DNA of 10,155 nt from Candidatus Peregrinibacteria bacterium (GTDB lineage: Bacteria; Patescibacteriota; Gracilibacteria; UM-FILTER-43-11), in assembly GCA_030618315.1 (NCBI GenBank), contig JAUXDO010000038.1, forward strand, positions 1 through 10,155. Reading direction: 5' to 3'. The position numbers and the translations under genes are program-made. Below are positions 6,487 to 10,155 of this stretch, piece after piece. The notes beneath the pieces are model-generated. The model ran no database searches. It saw only the letters and a program-made list of their open reading frames with translations, and was not told the origin of the DNA. Position 1 is the stretch's first letter. Every line of letters starts with the position of its first letter.

Positions 6487-6789
6487 TTAATACCAATCTT
6501 TTGCTAAATCTCTAAAATCAGGATTATTCATTCCAATCAACAATAGTTTCTTTTTTCTGTTCCAGTTCTTTAATTGCTTTTCGCGTGCAATTGCATCCAG
6601 CATGTAGTCCTGGTGTTCAAAAAATACGAGTTTATTACAATTATATTGGGAAGAGTAACCCTTGTAGATAGCATTCCTGTGTTCCGAAATTCGTTTTTCT
6701 AAATCGCTTGTAACTCCGATATATAGCTTTTTTGAGCTACTTGCGACAATATATACACAAGGTTCTTTAGTATACATACAATAATTCAT
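6487..6789 (-). CDS. Single-domain GIY-YIG nuclease-family protein
   Basis: The 100-residue protein is essentially one GIY-YIG domain. VYIV (12-15) and LYIG (22-25) are the two strands of the name motif; Arg33 in LEKR and His37 follow, and Glu70 in AREKQLKNW is the probable metal ligand, so the catalytic set looks intact. Stand-alone proteins of this kind (UPF0213/'excinuclease subunit C-like') are common in Bacteroidota and CPR bacteria, with largely unknown roles; they lack the HhH and UvrB-binding parts of true UvrC. The C-terminal PDFRDLAKDWY tail is typical of the group as I recall it. ATG at 6789 is used; ATG at residue 5 is an alternative. The start is only 12 bases from the first repeat of the island. 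Confidence 0.9.
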   Translation of the reverse strand: MNYCMYTKEPCVYIVASSSKKLYIGVTSDLEKRISEHRNAIYKGYSSQYNCNKLVFFEHQDYMLDAIAREKQLKNWNRKKKLLLIGMNNPDFRDLAKDWY

Positions 6790-6800
6790 TAATTAGTCAT

Positions 6801-6852
6801 GGATTCCTAGACGCGCTCCGCTTAGCCTGCCGGTAGGCAGGTCGGAATGACG
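6801..6852 (-). repeat. Diverged left repeat copy carrying a 16-bp palindrome insertion
   Basis: This copy matches the two downstream 60-bp units at CGCTCCGCTTAG and TCGGAATGACG but has CCTGCCGGTAGGCAGG (6826-6841) inserted exactly between those blocks. The insertion has a 6-bp stem CCTGCC/GGCAGG around GGTA. The two other left copies show the uninterrupted junction, so the insertion or loss is precise. Confidence 0.8.
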
Positions 6853-6870
6853 TAATTCAGTGTGCGAGAG

Positions 6871-6990
6871 GGTAAGGAAATTCCTCCATGCGCTCCGCTT
6901 AGTCGGAATGACGTAATTCAATGGGTAAGGGGTAAGGAAATTCCTCCATGCGCTCCGCTTAGTCGGAATGACGTAATTCAATGGGAGGGG
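6871..6990 (-). repeat. Two tandem 60-bp repeat units
   Basis: Units 6871-6930 and 6931-6990 are identical over the first 55 bases and differ only in the last five (TAAGG against AGGGG). Near-identity suggests a recent duplication. Each holds one GTCATTCCGA...GGAATTTCC element on the minus strand plus a GTAATTCAATGGG linker. Confidence 0.92.
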
Positions 6991-7047
6991 GAGGTGGAAA
7001 ATTTTCTCTTTAATTTAATACATAACAAGAAAATTTTCCATCTCCCC
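6988..7047. repeat. Central stem-loop: 20-bp arms, 20-nt loop
   Basis: Arms 6988-7007 and 7028-7047 pair over 20 positions with one mismatch; the inner 13 bases (TGGAAAATTTTCT and its complement) are perfect. The loop 7008-7027 is AT-rich. It is the symmetry centre of the island. It has no T-run on either side and is far from the helicase stop, so a terminator role is unlikely; an inverted pair of element ends or an inversion junction is more plausible. Confidence 0.85.
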
Positions 7048-7064
7048 ACCACCCCCCTTGTAAC

Positions 7065-7100
7065 CGTCATTCCGAGCGACCAACGGGAGTCGAGGAATCT
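7065..7100 (+). repeat. Right-hand repeat copy, opposite orientation
   Basis: CGTCATTCCGAGCGACC begins the copy and GTCGAGGAATCT ends it. It is the same family as the left copies but on the plus strand and with a diverged middle (AACGGGAG). Confidence 0.8.
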
Positions 7101-7118
7101 ATCACCCCATTTTCACCA

Positions 7119-7246
7119 GTCATTTCGAACGTAGCGGAGCGGAGAGAGAAATCCCTTGTCGCTCATCGGTTAAACGTAGCGGAGCAGAGAGAGAAATCCC
7201 TTGTCGCTCATCGGTTAAACGTAGCGGAGAGGAGAGAGGAATCCCC
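7119..7246 (+). repeat. Right-hand 45-bp tandem repeats
   Basis: After GTCATTTCG, units of 45 bases start at 7128, 7173 and 7218 with AACGTAGCGGAG. The first two are identical except one base (GAGCGGAG against GAGCAGAG) and include TTGTCGCTCATCGGTTA as linker; the third is partial and ends at GGAATCCCC. Period differs from the 60-bp left array, so the arrays expanded independently. Confidence 0.9.
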
Positions 7247-7320
7247 TTGCTTGTTATTTAGGACACACCAAATATAGTAAACATTTGTTCACTAGTCAAA
7301 CAAAAAATCATTAAAAGTTA

Positions 7321-10155
7321 TCACAACTCCGCCTTATCGCATATCTTTTTATAAGGACAAAATGGACAGACATATTTAGATGGTATCGGAGAAAAATCAG
7401 AAGTATTCACATTATCCGCAATTTCGATTATCTTGTCCTTCATCTTATCAAGATTCGCATCATCAGGCTCAGTAGTTACTCGCAAATCCTCATCCAAAAA
7501 GTACAGCGTCAATTTGCTGGCAGACAGATTAAAACATTCCTTAACGGCCATTGCATAAATCATCAACTGCTGGTCTTTATCTACATCTTTTTGTGATTTA
7601 GATTTTCCGGATTTATAATCGATTACCTCAAGAGTTCCGTCCGGTAATTTATCAGCACGATCAATACGACCTGTAACTGTATATTTACCTGCTTTAAGCT
7701 TAAAACCTTTCTCTAAAAACTCAATTTTAGTAACTTCATCCTTAAAATGTTCGTGGAATTTTGTAAGTATCTCTCCTCCCCTTTTCTTCAAAGTATCGTG
7801 ATGGTCTTTAGATTCAAATCCGTAAGGAATCCACTTTTCCTCGTAAATAGATAATAATCTTTCAACCGATAAATCCTCTTTATAATCCTCAAAAAGACTG
7901 GCTTGTTTGGACTGAGTTACAAGTTTATAGAATTCATTCAGAGTGTTATGCAGAGAAGATCCAAAACTTGCCGCACCATTCATTTCCTGAGGGATTTTTA
8001 GAATATTAGAGTATTCATATTGCCGTGGGCATTTTTCGAAAGTTGAAAGTGCTGAGTGTGAGAAGCGTAGGATTTCGGGTCGGTCACCATCTTGAAAGCG
8101 AGATTCGCTAATCTCGCTTTCAGGGGTTAGTTTAGGTTTAATAAACCTTTCAACCCCTTCCACCGTTTTCTCAATATTCACCACCTCAACATCATTGATT
8201 ATCTCATCAATAAAAATCGATCTTTTTTTCGCTCTTGGATTTTTGGCATTAGATGAGGTGTAAAAATCACTATGAAGCATATGCAGGTTTTCCTTTGCCC
8301 TGGTAATTGCCACATAAAATAATCGACGCTCTTCTTCAGTATGACTATCCCCTTCTGTAAGTATTTCGGAGATTAGATCATTTGGAACTGGAATTAAATC
8401 TTTTCTATTGGTTGTCGGGAATCGAAGACTAGCCAAGCTGGTTAAAAACACAGTATTGAACTCAAGGCCTTTCGCCCCATGAATTGACGAAATTTGCACA
8501 CCTTCAACACCCTGCACATCAAACTTAGCTGATGGATTATCACCCGCTTCCTCTGCCAAATCTAAATAATCGACATATGCTTTTGTATTAGGGTCATCGG
8601 CTCCTCTTTCAAATTCCTTAATCTTATTAAAGAATGTGGCAATATTGGTAATCTGTTCTTCAGCTTCAATTGTTCCATGAGCAAGCAAGCTCTCGTATAA
8701 GCCAATTTTGTCGGTAAACATATATAAGACTTCGCCTACTGAATGGTTTTTGGAAAACTCAATTAAACCGCCAATCAACTCCGATAATACTTTGCATTCA
8801 GGTGACTTTTTAATATGAGACCACAATGTTTGATGATCTTTTTTAACGGCAGCGATCATGTTTAAAGTCGTCTCCATTTTGATGTTAAAAATGGACATTC
8901 TAAGCACTCTGAAAAAACTAATATCATCAGTTGGATTTGCGATACACCGCAAAACAGAAATCAAATCTTTAACTTCATTTTTATTATATAGCCCTCTTTC
9001 AGATAAGAACTGATATGGGATATTCTCTTTTTTAAAGGCATCAATAAATGGCTTTGCGTAATTGTTTGCTCGCACTAGTATTGCAATTTCGGATAGAGAT
9101 ACGTCCGTATTTTTAATAGTTTCAACAACATATTCAACCTCCTGATCAATGGTAGAGCAGTGAATAAGATTGATTGAATCATCTTCACCAGGACGTTGTG
9201 CATTTAGCTTTTTATTAACATTAGATTTTACTTCCAATCTATCTGGATTATTTTTTTGAATCGATGTGTAGGCAAAATCAAGAATCTTCTGATTTGATCT
9301 ATAATTTTCAATTAAAACAACTTTTTTTAAATCAGGATATTTCTCTTCGAATTGCAAGATATTAGATATCGCCGCACCTCTGAATTTATAGATGGATTGG
9401 TCATCGTCTCCTACAACCATGATATTTCTCTTTTCGCCCGCCATAAGGTCAACAATGGCGTTCTGAGCAATGTTTGTATCCTGATATTCATCCACTAGTA
9501 TATATTGGTACTGTTTTTGCAAATGGCGCAGGATATTTGGTCTTTTTTGCAAAAGTTCTATCAATTTATACTGCAAATCCGAAAAATCCAAAAAACTGTC
9601 GCCTGCAAGCAAGTCCTGATACTTTTTATATGCATTTGCAAGTTCAATGAGTCTGTCTGATTCTATTAATAAATCTTCAGAATTCGATTTTCGACTTTCG
9701 ATTTTCGATTTTTCGGCAAATCGAATATAATCATCTGGAGATTTAAGCTCTTCCTTAACTTTGCTGAAATGACTTATTAAAGCGGAAATAAACTTATTTG
9801 GATTACCAAGCGGTCTGTAGTATTTTAGATCAAAATCATACAATTTCTCCTTTAAATACTGCCATTGATTTACACCCTCAAGAATCCTGAAATTAGGACT
9901 TATACCAATATCAATACCATATTGCCTAAGTATTTTTTCACAAAAAGAATGAAATGTACTTATCTGAATAGTTTCATAACCAATTGGCATAAGAGTATCC
10001 AGCCTCTCCTCCATTTCACCAGCAGCTTTGTCAGTAAAAGTTAATGCGAGAATCTGACTGTTTTCACACCATTTCTTATCTAAAATATGTGCGATTCGTT
10101 CTGTAATAACACGAGTTTTACCAGTTCCTGCCCCCGCTATTACAAGAATAGGACC
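7321..10155 (-). CDS. UvrD/PcrA-like helicase fused to Fe-S RecB/Cas4-type nuclease, N-terminus cut
   Basis: The 944 visible residues form a superfamily 1A DNA helicase followed by a PD-(D/E)XK nuclease, an arrangement like AdnB or AddA/RecB-type double-strand-break processing enzymes. The frame is open to the right edge and begins just before Walker A (AGAGTGKT, 7-14), so only some 20 residues are missing. Other helicase motifs: ALTFTDKAAGEM (37-48), LVDEYQDT (220-227), VVGDDDQSIYKFRG (247-260), ENYRS (283-287), HGAKGLEF (559-566) and YVAITRAKE (614-622). After a linker comes the nuclease: His736 in GSSLH, Asp832 in GRIDRAD, and IDYK with Asp846 and Lys848. Cysteines 709, 930, 933 and 939 (one early, then CPFC...C) match the AddB/Cas4 iron-sulfur clasp. 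The linker and an early segment carry repeat-derived sequence. Likely role: DNA repair or degradation of linear DNA. Confidence 0.95.
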   Translation of the reverse strand, partial: GPILVIAGAGTGKTRVITERIAHILDKKWCENSQILALTFTDKAAGEMEERLDTLMPIGYETIQISTFHSFCEKILRQYGIDIGISPNFRILEGVNQWQYLKEKLYDFDLKYYRPLGNPNKFISALISHFSKVKEELKSPDDYIRFAEKSKIESRKSNSEDLLIESDRLIELANAYKKYQDLLAGDSFLDFSDLQYKLIELLQKRPNILRHLQKQYQYILVDEYQDTNIAQNAIVDLMAGEKRNIMVVGDDDQSIYKFRGAAISNILQFEEKYPDLKKVVLIENYRSNQKILDFAYTSIQKNNPDRLEVKSNVNKKLNAQRPGEDDSINLIHCSTIDQEVEYVVETIKNTDVSLSEIAILVRANNYAKPFIDAFKKENIPYQFLSERGLYNKNEVKDLISVLRCIANPTDDISFFRVLRMSIFNIKMETTLNMIAAVKKDHQTLWSHIKKSPECKVLSELIGGLIEFSKNHSVGEVLYMFTDKIGLYESLLAHGTIEAEEQITNIATFFNKIKEFERGADDPNTKAYVDYLDLAEEAGDNPSAKFDVQGVEGVQISSIHGAKGLEFNTVFLTSLASLRFPTTNRKDLIPVPNDLISEILTEGDSHTEEERRLFYVAITRAKENLHMLHSDFYTSSNAKNPRAKKRSIFIDEIINDVEVVNIEKTVEGVERFIKPKLTPESEISESRFQDGDRPEILRFSHSALSTFEKCPRQYEYSNILKIPQEMNGAASFGSSLHNTLNEFYKLVTQSKQASLFEDYKEDLSVERLLSIYEEKWIPYGFESKDHHDTLKKRGGEILTKFHEHFKDEVTKIEFLEKGFKLKAGKYTVTGRIDRADKLPDGTLEVIDYKSGKSKSQKDVDKDQQLMIYAMAVKECFNLSASKLTLYFLDEDLRVTTEPDDANLDKMKDKIIEIADNVNTSDFSPIPSKYVCPFCPYKKICDKAEL
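8093..8122. repeat. Perfect 13-bp-stem palindrome inside the helicase-nuclease gene
   Basis: TGAAAGCGAGATT (8093-8105) and its exact complement (8110-8122) flank the loop CGCT. It encodes PESEISESRFQ (visible residues 678-688), in the linker between helicase motif VI and the nuclease domain, where extra residues should be tolerated. Confidence 0.85.
9683..9715. repeat. Simple-repeat tract within the helicase-nuclease gene
   Basis: Four to five tandem units of TCGATTTT/TCGACTT (plus-strand reading) encode the basic, low-complexity stretch EKSKIESRKSN (visible residues 148-158). The same kind of A/T-rich degenerate tandem fills spacers elsewhere in the window, but here it stays in frame. Confidence 0.75.

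Larger units (their letters stand above)
6801..7246. repeat. Inverted-symmetric repeat island (GTCATTCCGA...GGAATC family)
   Basis: The gene-free stretch 6790-7320 is mostly this island. Copies left of about 6980 read CGTCATTCCGA...GGAATTTCC on the minus strand; copies right of 7065 read CGTCATTCCGA...GGAATC on the plus strand; a large stem-loop sits between them. All share the scheme GTCATT(C/T)CGA, a GTAGCGGAGCGGAG-like middle, and GGAATCC/GAAATCC. Open frames through it (for example NYVIPTKRSAWRNFLT repeats) are artefacts of the repeat. Bases 7251-7320, between the island and the helicase stop, show only AT-rich sequence with no convincing terminator. Confidence 0.85.

Noticed and set aside
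6487..6789. True UvrC or homing endonuclease
   Set aside because: At 100 residues it has only the GIY-YIG domain, without UvrB-binding, RNase H-like or HhH parts, and it is not inside an intron or intein.
6793..6981. Minus-strand open frame with repeated NYVIPTKRSAWRNFLT peptides
   Set aside because: It is a direct translation of the 60-bp tandem DNA repeats, with no initiation signal or protein-like composition; the DNA repeat explains the peptide repeat.
6862..7134. Plus-strand open frame across the repeat island
   Set aside because: Built from the same repeats and the central stem-loop read on the other strand; no coding signature.
6871..7246. CRISPR array
   Set aside because: Units are identical across the whole period, with no variable spacers; periods differ (60 and 45) and no cas gene is present.
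5272..10155. Genetic code 25 (TGA=Gly), because rmuC and the helicase end in TGA shortly before TAG or TAA
   Set aside because: No in-frame TGA interrupts any of the long genes and glycine is encoded by GGN throughout; a TGA=Gly organism would use TGA often inside genes.

Overview
The window is AT-rich bacterial DNA in which every convincing gene lies on the minus strand, so the region reads right to left. Several traits point to a Candidate Phyla Radiation (Patescibacteria) genome: a run of small 'T4SS pilin'-type membrane proteins, a compact methionyl-tRNA synthetase, a UvrD-like helicase fused to a RecB/Cas4-like nuclease, a lone GIY-YIG protein, almost no Shine-Dalgarno sequences, and spacers filled with degenerate simple repeats and palindromes. 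This placement is inferred from gene content and style; no marker gene here proves the phylum. Long uninterrupted frames read with TGA as stop argue against the TGA=Gly code of Gracilibacteria and Absconditabacteria.

Layout from right to left. (1) 10155-7321: UvrD/PcrA-family helicase with a C-terminal Fe-S PD-(D/E)XK nuclease; its N-terminus lies just outside the window. (2) 7250-6801: a roughly 450-bp gene-free island of repeats. Left-hand copies (60-bp tandem) and right-hand copies (45-bp tandem) belong to one GTCATTCCGA...GGAATC family, face opposite ways, and flank a 20-bp stem with a 20-nt loop. (3) 6789-6487: a 100-aa GIY-YIG nuclease-domain protein whose start codon almost touches the island. 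(4) 6429-5272: an RmuC-family protein. (5) 5275-5193: a long hairpin of TAGCGGTTAGCG-like units covering the rmuC stop, followed by a strong sigma70-like promoter. (6) 5117-2474: five consecutive pilin-like genes, overlapping or tightly spaced, forming one probable operon. (7) 2404-890: metG, possibly read through from that operon. (8) 755-1: a membrane-anchored sortase, cut by the left edge, with a promoter whose expected start makes a nearly leaderless mRNA.

Themes. The five-gene pilin operon is the most distinctive biology. All members share a signal peptide, two C-terminal membrane helices and a loop of the form GG-x(5)-S-x-G-[DN]-x-E, but their exported N-terminal parts differ strongly, from about 30 residues to about 130, one of them with six cysteines. 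No VirB4, VirB6 or VirD4 gene is present, so the apparatus they serve is not visible. The second theme is repeats entering genes: the helicase-nuclease carries a perfect 13-bp-stem palindrome in its interdomain linker and a simple-repeat tract elsewhere, and the last pilin carries a peptide resembling the translation of a 16-bp palindrome that interrupts one island repeat. This resembles in style the palindromic elements of Rickettsia, but homology is not shown.
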